Below the pieces are notes generated by a model. That model worked only from the letters and a program-made list of their open reading frames with translations. It made no database searches and was not told the origin of the DNA. From the NCBI GenBank assembly GCA_902780505.1, contig CACZFN010000007.1, forward strand, positions 1 to 64,000: a DNA stretch of 64,000 nt, written 5' to 3'. Positions 42,822 through 52,630 of the stretch are shown here, piece by piece. The stretch comes from an uncultured Ruminococcus sp. (GTDB lineage: Bacteria; Bacillota; Clostridia; Oscillospirales; Ruminococcaceae). Made by a program: the position numbers and the translations under genes. How positions within the stretch are numbered: the first letter of the stretch is position 1; each line of letters starts with the position of its first letter.

Positions 42822-43622
42822 ATGAAAATGAACATACTACTGTATCTGATAAATATTGCACTGCTGTTTTCAGCAGGCAGCATAACAGGCTGGTGCATAG
42901 AAGTCATATACCGCAGATTTGAACCCGATAACAAGGAACACCTGTGGATAAACCCCGGCTTTCTGTGCGGGCCATGCCTTCCTATATACGGCTTTGGCCT
43001 TGTATTATTATATCATATTTCTCTTTGCGAAAAATATATAGATGTCAAAAACGAATCATTAAAAACTGCGATCATCCTTGCGGCCATAGCTGCCGCTATG
43101 ACATTGACAGAACTGATAGCAGGTGAGATATTTATAGTGCACCGCCATATAAAACTATGGGACTACTCAGATATTCGCTTTAATTATAAAGGGATTATCT
43201 GCCCGAAGTATTCTTTTTTCTGGGCTCTGATAGGCGCATTTTATTACTATTTTTTACACCCGAGAATACTTGCAGTTCTTCTGTGGTTCTCTCATAACCT
43301 GCTGTTTTCTTTTGTGATAGGGGTTTTTTACGGTGTATTGTTTGTGGATATATCATATACATTCAAGCTGTCAGCAAAGATCAAAGCTTTCGCAGAAGAA
43401 AACGAAATGGTCATTCGCTACGAAGAACTCAAAAAGTATATTCGCATAAGAGCAAAGCAGACAAAGGAAAAATACAACTTTTTGCGTGCCCTGGGATCTG
43501 AGCAGTCATTCAGGGAACGCCTTAAAGAATTTATGCAAAAGCAGTTAGAACAGGCTGAGATCGAAAAACTGCATGATTTTTATAACCGAACACTGAAGAA
43601 TAAACATAATAAAAAGGACTAA
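42822..43622 (+). CDS. Putative ABC-transporter type IV (CmpB-like) membrane protein
   Basis: A 266-residue polytopic membrane protein resembling the CmpB/COG4905 family common in Clostridia. The signature GSITGWCIEVIYRRF followed by NPGFLCGPCLPIYGFGLV is clear, and about five membrane segments lie between residues 7 and 190. The last 75 residues are a cytoplasmic charged helix. The family name is historical; transport has not been shown. It is four bases after the unknown gene. Confidence 0.82.
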   Translation: MKMNILLYLINIALLFSAGSITGWCIEVIYRRFEPDNKEHLWINPGFLCGPCLPIYGFGLVLLYHISLCEKYIDVKNESLKTAIILAAIAAAMTLTELIAGEIFIVHRHIKLWDYSDIRFNYKGIICPKYSFFWALIGAFYYYFLHPRILAVLLWFSHNLLFSFVIGVFYGVLFVDISYTFKLSAKIKAFAEENEMVIRYEELKKYIRIRAKQTKEKYNFLRALGSEQSFRERLKEFMQKQLEQAEIEKLHDFYNRTLKNKHNKKD

Positions 43623-43628
43623 AACACT

Positions 43629-44297
43629 ATGCGGATGCGAAGAAAAAAACACCTTGAACAGCGCCTTGAAGCCTGCGGTGACAAGATAATTTTTATGGAC
43701 AGGGAAAACAGGGATTTCTCTGTCAAAACAAGTGACAGTATTTTAAACCTTAACGCACTTTTCAAAAACGATAACCCTGTACATATGGAAATAGGCTGTG
43801 GCAAGGGCAGATTTGTCTGCGATATCGCAAGGCAGAACCCCGGCATAAACTACCTTGCAGTCGAAAAGGCAAGCAACGTTATAGTTGATGCAGCCCAAAA
43901 AGCTATAGAGCTTGATATCCCGAATATTATCTTCCTGCGCGGCGGGGCTGAATATCTGGAAAGCTATATCCCCGCAAATTCTATCGGCAGGATATATCTT
44001 AATTTCAGCTGCCCGTTCCCTAAAAAATCCTATGCCTCACACAGGCTGACACACAGGGGCTTCCTTGAAATATATAAGCGCATTATGAAAAAAGATGCCG
44101 AAATACACCAGAAGACCGACAATATGCAGCTTTTTGAGTTTTCTATCGAGGAGTTTTCACATTCAGGCTTCGGTATAAAGAACGTATCGCTTGACCTGCA
44201 TAACTCGGACTTTGAAGGTAATATTATGACCGAATACGAAACACGCTTCCACGAACTCGGTCAGCCTATCTACAGGCTCGAAGCAGAAATACTGTAA
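43629..44297 (+). CDS. trmB: tRNA (guanine-N7)-methyltransferase
   Basis: Makes m7G46 in the tRNA variable loop. The 222 residues hold the SAM motif HMEIGCGKGRFVCDIARQNP, AVEKASNVIVDAAQKA, and the TrmB motif IYLNFSCPFPKKSYASHRL; family members usually read NFPDPWPK here, so the Asp-Pro-Trp is replaced by Ser-Cys-Pro-Phe. The C-terminal TEYETRFHELGQPIYRLEAE motif is standard. No strong ribosome binding site precedes the start. Confidence 0.92.
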   Translation: MRMRRKKHLEQRLEACGDKIIFMDRENRDFSVKTSDSILNLNALFKNDNPVHMEIGCGKGRFVCDIARQNPGINYLAVEKASNVIVDAAQKAIELDIPNIIFLRGGAEYLESYIPANSIGRIYLNFSCPFPKKSYASHRLTHRGFLEIYKRIMKKDAEIHQKTDNMQLFEFSIEEFSHSGFGIKNVSLDLHNSDFEGNIMTEYETRFHELGQPIYRLEAEIL

Positions 44298-44304
44298 ATA
44301 CAAA

Positions 44305-44327
44305 AGACGGCTGAGCCGTCTTTTTTT
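44305..44327. terminator. Terminator after trmB
   Basis: AGACGGCT and AGCCGTCT pair almost without loop, followed by seven T on the plus strand; TTTTG on the minus strand may also end the clpC-like transcript. Confidence 0.85.
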
Positions 44328-46653
44328 ATGTGATTATCTCAAATTCGCCCGCTTTTATCTCACCGTCACTGGCGTAAAGCCTTATGCCTGCCGGGGCACT
44401 TGTGATTATCATATCACTTATCATGTTTTCTATATCTTCCTCGATATACCGCCTTACTGCCCTTGCGCCGTATTCACTTCCCTGCGCTTTTTTGGCAATG
44501 ATCGCTGCCGCTTTATCATCAAAACTTAATTCCCTGCCCTGTGCAAGAAGCTGTTCACGAAGTTGTTTCAGACCGTTATCAGCTATCTTTTCAAGTTCAC
44601 CCTCACCAAGATCGTTAAAAACAATGACCTTGCCTATCCGCCCTATCACTTCGGCAGGCAGGTATTCTTTCAGAGCGTTCACAAGCGCTTTCTCTCTGTC
44701 ATCTCCCCTGCTGCCAAAACCCATACAGTGCTTTTCTTTTAGTTCTCTCACACCGAGGTTTGATGTGAGAATAATGACCGTGTTCTTTGTGCTTACCTTT
44801 CTGCCCGAACTGTCTGTCAGTTCACCCTCCTCAAGCATTTGCAGAAGGATCCCCCATATGCTTGAATGCGCCTTTTCAAGCTCGTCAAATAAAACAACAC
44901 TGTTCGGTGCACGCCTTAGCTTCCCGGTAAGGATACCACCGTCGTCATACCCCACATACCCGGGAGGTGCCCCGCACAGGCGTGATATGCTGTGGGCTTC
45001 CCTGTATTCGGACATATCAAGCCTTATAAGCGAGCGTTTGTCATAAAAAAGCTCCTGTGCAAGCGCTTTGGCAAGGGCTGTCTTTCCGACACCGCTGCTG
45101 CCTAAAAATACAAAGCTCGCTATCGGCCTTGCGCCCCTCTCAAAGCCCGCATAGCTGCGCTTTATGGCGCTGCAAACTTCGCTTATCGCTCTGTTCTGTC
45201 CCATTATGACTGCTCCAAGCCTTTGCTCAAGAACTGTAAGTCTGTCGCTTTGTGAACTGCTGCTTATGCTTTTAAGACCTGTAAGGCGGGATATCACGGC
45301 AGTTATATGTTCACATTCAAGCTTGCATTTTAAAGGCTCTGCTGATATCCTTCTGATATATTCCTCCCTTGTGATAAGTCCTCCAAGATAATCACCGAAA
45401 GGCTTTGAAATATCGCTCTCGTCCTTTTCACTCCTAATCCTTGCAAGGGAACAGGCCTCGTCTATTACATCTATCGCTTTGTCGGGAAAGCTTCTGCCCG
45501 TCAGATATCTGCCCGAAAGCTCACAGGCAAACTCAGCACATTCCTTTGATATATGCACGCCATGGTACTCCTCATATCTCGGCACAAGTGACAGCAGTAT
45601 TCTAAGCGTCGCTTCTTTGTCAGGCTCGGCTATCTCGACCTTTGCAAACCTTCGTTCAAGTGCCTTGTCACGCTCTATCGTTTTTGAGTATTCTTCATAA
45701 GTCGTTGCACCTATCAGCCTGATCTCGCCCCTTGCAAGCCGCGGCTTCAGGATATTGCCCGCGTCTATAGCGCCCTCGGCTGCACCCGTCCCCATTATCC
45801 CGTGAAGTTCGTCTATGAAAAGGCAAACATTGCTGTCACCTGCGGCTTCGTCAATACACGCTTTAAGGCGTTCTTCAAAATCGCCCCTGTATTTTGCGCC
45901 TGCAAGCAGCTGTGTCAGGTCAAGGGCAAATATACGCATACTACTGAGCGCCTTTGGCACCTGCCCTTTGATTATCCTTTGAGCAAGCCCCTCAACTATC
46001 GCCGTTTTGCCTACACCTGCATCACCCACTAAAACCGGATTGTTCTTATATCTTCGGCCAAGTATCTCCATTATGCGCTCTGTTTCCTCGTCACGCTCAC
46101 AAACAGGATCAAACTTCATTGCAGCGTCACTGCTTGTAAGCTCTCTGCCAAAGCGTTCAAGTGCCTTGAAGCTTTTTTTCTTGTTTACCGCCCCTGTGCC
46201 GCTGCCGCTTATAGTCAGAAAGCTGTGCAGGGTATCCCCCTTTATATCAAGGGAAGATAAAAGCTCAAATGCATAGCAATCCTTGTTTTCAAGCATTGCC
46301 GCAAGTAAAAGCTCAGTCGATGTCGGGTATGAGTCAAGCTTTTCTGATAACTCGCACGCCTTTTTTATGCACCCCCTTGCATTGTCCGTCAGGTGGCCGA
46401 GTGTCAGCCGTGTCGGCGGCATTGTTATGAAATCTTCAAGTATCAGGTCAAGTACAGCCTTGTATGATACGTTGTTTTTAATAAGCAGCATAGCCGCACT
46501 GCTCGTACCCTCCTCAAGAATGCTCAGAAGCAGATGCTCAGTCCCGATATAAGGTGAACCAAGCCTGCCTGCACTCATAGTGCTCTGCCTTATTATGTCC
46601 CGCGCCTTTCTTGTAAAGCCGTCAAGGTCGGGTATCTTCTGTGAAAAGCCCAA
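44326..46653 (-). CDS. clpC: ClpC-like AAA+ unfoldase
   Basis: A 775-residue Hsp100 ATPase that unfolds proteins for ClpP. Two Clp N repeats (residues 1-150), then D1 with Walker A GDAGVGKTAIVEG and CLFIDELHGI, a short linker in place of the usual UVR/M domain coil, and D2 with GSSGVGKTALAKA and VVLFDELEKAH. An MGFG loop (HCMGFGSRG) matches the ClpP-docking (V/I/L)GF tripeptide position. It is more divergent than ClpE at 49450. The start is a TTG with AAAGGGG ahead. It is a single-gene unit. Confidence 0.9.
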   Translation of the reverse strand: MGFSQKIPDLDGFTRKARDIIRQSTMSAGRLGSPYIGTEHLLLSILEEGTSSAAMLLIKNNVSYKAVLDLILEDFITMPPTRLTLGHLTDNARGCIKKACELSEKLDSYPTSTELLLAAMLENKDCYAFELLSSLDIKGDTLHSFLTISGSGTGAVNKKKSFKALERFGRELTSSDAAMKFDPVCERDEETERIMEILGRRYKNNPVLVGDAGVGKTAIVEGLAQRIIKGQVPKALSSMRIFALDLTQLLAGAKYRGDFEERLKACIDEAAGDSNVCLFIDELHGIMGTGAAEGAIDAGNILKPRLARGEIRLIGATTYEEYSKTIERDKALERRFAKVEIAEPDKEATLRILLSLVPRYEEYHGVHISKECAEFACELSGRYLTGRSFPDKAIDVIDEACSLARIRSEKDESDISKPFGDYLGGLITREEYIRRISAEPLKCKLECEHITAVISRLTGLKSISSSSQSDRLTVLEQRLGAVIMGQNRAISEVCSAIKRSYAGFERGARPIASFVFLGSSGVGKTALAKALAQELFYDKRSLIRLDMSEYREAHSISRLCGAPPGYVGYDDGGILTGKLRRAPNSVVLFDELEKAHSSIWGILLQMLEEGELTDSSGRKVSTKNTVIILTSNLGVRELKEKHCMGFGSRGDDREKALVNALKEYLPAEVIGRIGKVIVFNDLGEGELEKIADNGLKQLREQLLAQGRELSFDDKAAAIIAKKAQGSEYGARAVRRYIEEDIENMISDMIITSAPAGIRLYASDGEIKAGEFEIIT

Positions 46654-46676
46654 GAATACTAACCCCTTTCAAACAT

Positions 46677-46696
46677 AGTCAGTAAAAGTATTGACT
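46677..46696 (-). promoter_or_regulatory. Inverted repeat upstream of clpC, possible operator
   Basis: AGTCAGTAAAAGTATTGACT is a 20-base imperfect palindrome (7 of 8 arm positions pair), 24 bases upstream of the clpC TTG start. Clp genes of Firmicutes are often controlled by CtsR, whose sites are direct GTCAAA-type repeats; this is not a good match, so another repressor is possible. Confidence 0.4.
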
Positions 46697-46851
46697 GATG
46701 CGAGTCTTTTATTCAGTATTGCCTTTATTATTGTATGCACAGGACAAATCCTACTTTCGGGGTGTAACACATTTTTGGCCTATGCATACAATGTAGTATA
46801 AGGCAGACGGCAAACGTCAGACCTTAAATACTGAAAAAGGAGATAACAATT

Positions 46852-46971
46852 ATGTGCGGAAATAACAACTGCTGGTGGATAATCATTCTTATCCTTATAA
46901 TCGCTATGGGCGGTTTCGGCTGCGGCTGCGGCTGCAACAACGGCTGCAATAACGGCTGCGGCTGCAACTGA
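46852..46971 (+). CDS. 39-residue Cys/Gly-rich membrane peptide
   Basis: ATG 46852 to TGA 46971, with AGGAG nine bases ahead and a strong terminator behind. The peptide begins MCGNNNCWW, has one membrane helix (IIILILIIAMGGF), and ends in a tail of alternating Gly-Cys and Asn (GCGCGCNNGCNNGCGCN). It has nine Cys in 39 residues. The plan recalls YjcZ-type small spore-associated proteins, which have a hydrophobic stretch and a Gly-rich tail. I infer a similar role only tentatively. A CATACAAT at 46783-46790 matches a sporulation sigma-E -10 box. Confidence 0.65.
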   Translation: MCGNNNCWWIIILILIIAMGGFGCGCGCNNGCNNGCGCN

Positions 46972-46986
46972 ACTGAGCCAAAAGGT

Positions 46987-47013
46987 GCGGGGATCATTCC
47001 CCGCGCTTTTTTT
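46987..47013 (+). terminator. Terminator of the small Cys-rich gene
   Basis: GCGGGG and CCCCGC with a 6-base loop, followed by seven T after two bases. Confidence 0.85.
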
Positions 47014-47057
47014 GCACATATAAAGACAAGCTGTTATAAAAATTAATGAATATGCTC

Positions 47058-47086
47058 TTGCTTTTATTACAAGAATATGGTAAAAT
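47058..47086 (+). promoter_or_regulatory. Promoter of the amino-acid ABC transporter
   Basis: TTGCTT (47058-47063), a 17-base spacer, and TAAAAT (47081-47086). TCTTG and CAAGA form an inverted repeat around the -35, a possible operator. Confidence 0.6.
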
Positions 47087-47123
47087 AACATAGTAACACT
47101 TTAATAAGGGAGCATAGTAAAAA

Positions 47124-48635
47124 ATGAAAAAGAAAAGACTATTATCTGTCATCTGTGCGGCCGTTTTAGGGTTCGGCGCTGCTGCTGCAGCCCTTACTTC
47201 GTGCAGTGAAAAGAAAGATACAAGAAAAACGCTCACTGTAGGCTTTGATGCGGAATTTCCGCCATACGGCTATAAGGACGAGGAAACAGGCGAATACGTA
47301 GGCTTTGACCTTTCCCTTGCAGAGGAAGTCTGCAAAAGGCAGGGGTGGGAACTTGTAAAGCAGCCTATAGACTGGGATTCAAAGGATATGGAGCTTAAAA
47401 CAGGCTCGATAGACTGTATATGGAACGGCTTTACCGTTACAGGCAGAGAGGACAAGTACACATGGACCACCCCCTATGTTGATAACTCTCAGGTGACAGT
47501 CGTGCTTTCAGATTCGGGGATAAAAAAGAAAAGTGACCTTGAAGGCAAGGTAGTCGCAGTTCAGGCAGACAGTGCAGCACTTGCCGCATTTACTGATACC
47601 GAAGATAACGAAGAAAACTTAGCCCTTGCCTCTACTTTCAAAGAACTTCAACAGGTACCGAACTATAACATAGCATTTTTAAACCTTGAAAGCGGTGCTG
47701 TTAATGCTGTATGTATGGATATCGGTGTTGCGAAATATGAATGTGAAGCAAGGGGCGGAAAGTTCGTTATACTTGATGAACCTATATCTACAGAACAGTA
47801 CGCAGTGGGCTTCTTGAAGGGCAACTATGAACTTCGTGACGAGGTTCAGGAAACGCTCTTTGAAATGCTTGACGACGGCACCTTTGCAAAAATCGCAAAG
47901 GATTGGGATCTTACCGAAAGTGTATCGTTAAGCCGTGACGATAAAGTCCTTGACAGCGGTGACAAGGGCAGTGAGTCCACAAGCGAAAAAATAGTGGGCA
48001 TATGCAAACAGCTTCTGAAAGGCGTCGGTGCATCACTCTCTATTTTTGCACTCACTTTACTGTTCTCACTCCCATTAGGTCTTATCATTGCCTTCGGAAG
48101 AATGTCACACTTCAAGCCGCTTAGTTTGCTTGTAAAGCTGTATATATCGATCGTCAGGGGCACACCGCTTATGCTTCAGCTGCTTGTGGTGTTCTTCGGG
48201 CCGTATTTTATGTTCGGCGTTTCAACATCTGCAAGCTATAGGTTCTATGCGGTAATTATCGGCTTTACTCTGAACTACGCCGCTTATTTTGCGGAAATAT
48301 ATCGCTCCGGAATTCAGGCAGTCCCCAAAGGTCAGCATGAGGCAGCCGAGATACTCGGCTACTCAAAACCGCAGAAATTTTTCCGTATAGTTTTCCCGCA
48401 GATGGTAAAGAACATTATCCCCGCAATTACTAACGAAGTTATCACACTCGTAAAGGATACCTCTCTTGCATTTGCAATATCCTATACAGAAATGTTCACC
48501 CTTGCAAAACAGGTGGCTGCTGCCGAAGCAAGTATTATCCCGCTTTTCGTTGCAGGCGTGTTCTATTATGTGTTTAACTTTATCGTGGCATTTGTAATGT
48601 CGGTCATCGAAAAGAAACTCAACTACTTCAGATAA
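47124..48635 (+). CDS. Fused amino-acid-binding protein and ABC permease
   Basis: A 503-residue fusion. Residues 1-29 are a lipoprotein signal ending in LTSC, so the chain may be lipid-anchored. Residues about 36-270 form a family 3 solute-binding domain (TVGFDAEFPPYGYKDEETG, then GFDLSLAEEV). Residues 290-500 form a polar amino acid permease of five membrane segments with the EAA loop EAAEILGYSKPQKFFRIVFP. Such binding-permease fusions are known for glutamine/polar amino acid systems in Firmicutes. The partner ATPase follows 13 bases downstream. Specificity is not evident. Confidence 0.92.
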   Translation: MKKKRLLSVICAAVLGFGAAAAALTSCSEKKDTRKTLTVGFDAEFPPYGYKDEETGEYVGFDLSLAEEVCKRQGWELVKQPIDWDSKDMELKTGSIDCIWNGFTVTGREDKYTWTTPYVDNSQVTVVLSDSGIKKKSDLEGKVVAVQADSAALAAFTDTEDNEENLALASTFKELQQVPNYNIAFLNLESGAVNAVCMDIGVAKYECEARGGKFVILDEPISTEQYAVGFLKGNYELRDEVQETLFEMLDDGTFAKIAKDWDLTESVSLSRDDKVLDSGDKGSESTSEKIVGICKQLLKGVGASLSIFALTLLFSLPLGLIIAFGRMSHFKPLSLLVKLYISIVRGTPLMLQLLVVFFGPYFMFGVSTSASYRFYAVIIGFTLNYAAYFAEIYRSGIQAVPKGQHEAAEILGYSKPQKFFRIVFPQMVKNIIPAITNEVITLVKDTSLAFAISYTEMFTLAKQVAAAEASIIPLFVAGVFYYVFNFIVAFVMSVIEKKLNYFR

Positions 48636-48648
48636 GGGGTGAAAATTA

Positions 48649-49410
<762 letters not shown>

Positions 49411-49445
49411 AAAAACGGAGTTACCTGTTTTCCGGTAACTCCGTT
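49411..49445. terminator. Bidirectional terminator between glnQ and clpE
   Basis: AACGGAGTTACC and GGTAACTCCGTT form a 12-bp stem. On the minus strand T7 follows; on the plus strand CTCTTT. It serves clpE and the transporter. Confidence 0.88.
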
Positions 49446-49449
49446 CTCT

Positions 49450-51714
49450 TTATAATGTCGATACAGTGATCTCGCCGTTATCATCTGCCGATATTGCAGC
49501 AGCAGATATCCTGTCGTCATTGTCTATAAGGATAGTCGCTATCTTATCCTCAACTTCGTTTCTTATAACACGCCTGATATCGCGTGCTCCAAGGTGCTTT
49601 GAATGGCTCTTTTCAGCTATAGCTTTAAGTGCCTTGTCATCATATGAAAGAGTGATGTTTTTTTCTTTAAGCGGTTCCTTCATTTCATCAAGCATAAGCG
49701 CAGCGATCTTTGCATAGTCATCAACACTCAGCGGGTTAAAGACTATCACTTCATCGATCCTTCCGAGGAATTCAGGCCGCAGGAAGTCACGAAGCGCTTT
49801 CATTGCCTTGTCCTGCGATATCTCTCCCTCTGTCTTGTTGAAGCCGACACCTGTGTCCTTATCCGTAGAGCCTGCATTTGATGTCATAACGATAACAGTG
49901 TTTTCAAAGCTTACACTCCTGCCCTGTGAATCGTTAATCCTGCCTTCGTCAAGTATCTGAAGAAGAATATTCATCACATCAGGGTGTGCTTTCTCTATCT
50001 CGTCAAAAAGTATAACGCTGTACGGGCGGCGCCTTACCTTTTCGGTCAGCTGCCCCGCATCATCAAAGCCCACATATCCCGGAGGCGAACCGATCAGCTT
50101 TGATACGCTGTGTTTTTCCATATACTCCGACATATCAACTCTGATAAGCGGCTCCGTCGCATCAAAGAGCGTTTCACCAAGAACCTTTACAAGTTCTGTC
50201 TTGCCAACACCTGTAGGTCCGACAAATATAAACGAAGCAGGTCTGCGGCGCTTTGCAAGCTGTACCCTTGTGCGCCTGATAGCGTTTGATACCTTTTCTA
50301 TTGCTTCCTGCTGCCCTATCACGCGCTTTGAAAGTTCTTCCTTCAAACCACGTATCTTGCTGTATTCAGTAGTGGCTATCTTGTTTGCGGGTATGCCTGT
50401 CCAGAGTTCTATTACCTTTGAAAGATCCTCCTCAGTCACATATATGCTTTTAAGCTTTTCTTCAAGTTCTTTTAGCCTGTTCTCCGTCTTTATGATCTCG
50501 CCTTTCAATTCGGCTATCTTTTCATAATCCGGCTCGTCGCTTGCTTCAAGTTCGGAAAGCTCGTCATTCTGGTTTTTAAGCTCTGTATTGGATTTGTCGT
50601 ATTCGGTTATCTCCGGGGTGTTTATGCTCTTGAGTGCACACGCTTCATCAAGCAGATCTATCGCCTTGTCAGGCAGAAATCTGTCGTTTATATATCTTTC
50701 TGAAAGCACTGCGCACATCCTTAGTGTATGCTCGTCTATGTGTACCCTGTGGTGGTTTTCATAGTACCTGCTTATGCCCTTTAATACCTCTGCTGTGTCC
50801 TCTACTGTAGGCTCTGTCACAGTTACAGGCTGAAAACGTCTTTCAAGGGCAGCATCTTTTTCTATGTGCTTTCTGTATTCTTTGAAAGTCGTAGCGCCTA
50901 TTACCTGTATCTCTCCCCTTGAAAGTGAAGGCTTCAGAATATTTGCCGCATTCATAGTGCCCTCACTGTCGCCTGTGCCGACAAGTGTGTGCACCTCGTC
51001 AATGAAAAGAATAATATTCCCCTCGTTTTTAACTTCCTCAACAAGTCCCTTGCAGCGGCTTTCAAACTGCCCTCTGAACTGCGTCCCCGCAACAAGTGCC
51101 GTAAGGTCGAGCAGGTAGATCTCCTTGCCTTTAAGGTGGTAGGGCACATCTCCCCTGACTATGCGCTGTGCTATCCCCTCTGCGATAGCCGTCTTGCCGA
51201 CACCGGGTTCACCGATAAGGCATGGGTTGTTTTTCTGTCTGCGGCAAAGGATCTGTATCACCCTGTCACATTCCCTGTCACGTCCGATTATGTTATCAAG
51301 CTTGCCTTCCCTTGCACGCTCTGTAAGGTTTGTGCAGAAGTTTCCGAGGAATTTAAGTTCCTTCTTTTTCTTTCCTTTCTTTGCGTCCTTTTCACCCTGC
51401 TTCTGGGTGCTCTGGTCATTTTTCGGGTTCAATGCCCCGCCGAAAAGGCTGCTCAAAAAATTCGGCATAGTCGAACTTCCGCCCATTTCAAAATCATTGC
51501 CGTCTGTTATATCCATAAGCTGGTCGGACATTGCCTGTACTTCTTCTTCGGTGATTCCCATCTGTTTCATATATTCATCGACCTGCGCTATTCCGAGTTC
51601 TTTCGCACAAACAAGGCAAAGTCCCTCGTTTTTCTTTGCAGACAGGTCTTTCATATTCATCTGTGAGATAAAGACCACAGCCGGCCTTTTCTTGCAGCGT
51701 GAACACATCATCAT
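49450..51714 (-). CDS. clpE: ClpE-type AAA+ unfoldase with N-terminal zinc finger
   Basis: A 754-residue Hsp100 protein. The N-terminus has two Cys pairs (CSRC and CLVC) forming the zinc finger typical of ClpE rather than the Clp N repeats of ClpC. Then D1 ([25 protein letters not shown]), a coiled linker of about 60 residues ([19 protein letters not shown]), and D2 ([26 protein letters not shown]). The VGF loop for ClpP docking is present (TGVGFNKTE). It lies 19 bases after cvpA, at the end of a long minus-strand run; no CtsR-type operator of its own is seen. Confidence 0.93.
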   Translation of the reverse strand: MMMCSRCKKRPAVVFISQMNMKDLSAKKNEGLCLVCAKELGIAQVDEYMKQMGITEEEVQAMSDQLMDITDGNDFEMGGSSTMPNFLSSLFGGALNPKNDQSTQKQGEKDAKKGKKKKELKFLGNFCTNLTERAREGKLDNIIGRDRECDRVIQILCRRQKNNPCLIGEPGVGKTAIAEGIAQRIVRGDVPYHLKGKEIYLLDLTALVAGTQFRGQFESRCKGLVEEVKNEGNIILFIDEVHTLVGTGDSEGTMNAANILKPSLSRGEIQVIGATTFKEYRKHIEKDAALERRFQPVTVTEPTVEDTAEVLKGISRYYENHHRVHIDEHTLRMCAVLSERYINDRFLPDKAIDLLDEACALKSINTPEITEYDKSNTELKNQNDELSELEASDEPDYEKIAELKGEIIKTENRLKELEEKLKSIYVTEEDLSKVIELWTGIPANKIATTEYSKIRGLKEELSKRVIGQQEAIEKVSNAIRRTRVQLAKRRRPASFIFVGPTGVGKTELVKVLGETLFDATEPLIRVDMSEYMEKHSVSKLIGSPPGYVGFDDAGQLTEKVRRRPYSVILFDEIEKAHPDVMNILLQILDEGRINDSQGRSVSFENTVIVMTSNAGSTDKDTGVGFNKTEGEISQDKAMKALRDFLRPEFLGRIDEVIVFNPLSVDDYAKIAALMLDEMKEPLKEKNITLSYDDKALKAIAEKSHSKHLGARDIRRVIRNEVEDKIATILIDNDDRISAAAISADDNGEITVSTL

Positions 51715-51733
51715 TTTGCATCAGATCCTTTCT

Positions 51734-52615
51734 CTATATATTCTCAAAAAAGCTGTAAAAGAACTTGAACACATACGTGCTTTCTATATCCGTCACCTTG
51801 ATCGGTGAATTTCCGCCCGCAAGTGTTACCGCCATATAAACCGCATATGTCAGACACATGACCGTTATAGTCCCCGATATAAGCCCGCAGACAAGCCCTA
51901 AAAGCTTATCCGTACTCCTTATGGGTTCAAAACGGCTTATAACACCTGCCGCGCGTATAACTATCATAAATGCGACTTGTAATATCACAAATATCACGAC
52001 CGCCATACACATAGCCGTCAGCTTCTTTGCCGGGCGTGAAAGTACGTGCTCCTCAAATTCTTCCGCCGCCTTGTGCTTGTCGGGGTTTGCGGCAGCCTTA
52101 ATGGTGTATTTTATATCCTCACCGCCGTCTGATATCATACTCCTGACAGTTTCCTTTTTGAAGCCTATCTCCTCAAGCTCTCCGCTTTCAAATATCCTGT
52201 CAACAGTATCTTCGCTTAAATATTTGTCCATAAGGGCCTTGACGTCAACATCCTTTTCGCCCTTTTGCTTTGCATAATCGGAAATATTCCTGCTAAGATC
52301 ACCGTCACGGTTTATCACCGTGTTTATCTCGTCAGCACTCAGCTCGGTTGTAACGCCGTTTTCGCTCAGATAGCTTTCGACCATTTCACCCGCATTTATC
52401 TCTGATATCACGCTGTAAGCCGCATCGACGACGTGCTTACTCACAAAGGCATCGTAAAATGCTTCATAGGTAAGGTGCGTGACGATAAGCGCAATAATTA
52501 TCGCCGCTATACTGCCGATAACGCCGAATACCGTTTTGATAAATCCCCTTATCCAACAGGTAACTGCGGATATCACTATAATTGAAACAACGGCTATATC
52601 AAGAAATCCTGCCAT
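51734..52615 (-). CDS. CvpA family membrane protein
   Basis: A 293-residue protein with the CvpA (colicin V production) fold: membrane segments at about residues 4-20, 27-48, 205-225 and 238-262. Between the second and third lies a long insert of about 140 residues rich in Asp/Glu. [31 protein letters not shown] (split at residues about 4-34) is the usual family start. The insert is larger than in typical CvpA proteins (about 160-180 residues total). Function unknown in this lineage. Confidence 0.85.
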   Translation of the reverse strand: MAGFLDIAVVSIIVISAVTCWIRGFIKTVFGVIGSIAAIIIALIVTHLTYEAFYDAFVSKHVVDAAYSVISEINAGEMVESYLSENGVTTELSADEINTVINRDGDLSRNISDYAKQKGEKDVDVKALMDKYLSEDTVDRIFESGELEEIGFKKETVRSMISDGGEDIKYTIKAAANPDKHKAAEEFEEHVLSRPAKKLTAMCMAVVIFVILQVAFMIVIRAAGVISRFEPIRSTDKLLGLVCGLISGTITVMCLTYAVYMAVTLAGGNSPIKVTDIESTYVFKFFYSFFENI

Positions 52616-52630
52616 ATAAATACTCCTTTA

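Noticed and set aside
46780-47091. 103-codon minus-strand frame with poly-Ala
   Set aside because: It overlaps the Cys/Gly peptide gene in antisense; the Ala run is the complement of its Gly-Cys repeats.
46720-47120. T-box or riboswitch ahead of the amino acid transporter
   Set aside because: No T-box sequence (AGGGTGG or similar) or long conserved leader is present between promoter and start.
50989-51666. 225-codon plus-strand frame
   Set aside because: Antisense shadow of clpE, whose Walker motifs cover the same bases.
49450-51714. Prophage or defence function of the Clp pair
   Set aside because: Both are canonical Hsp100 proteins with intact Walker motifs and ClpP loops; no defence partner is nearby.
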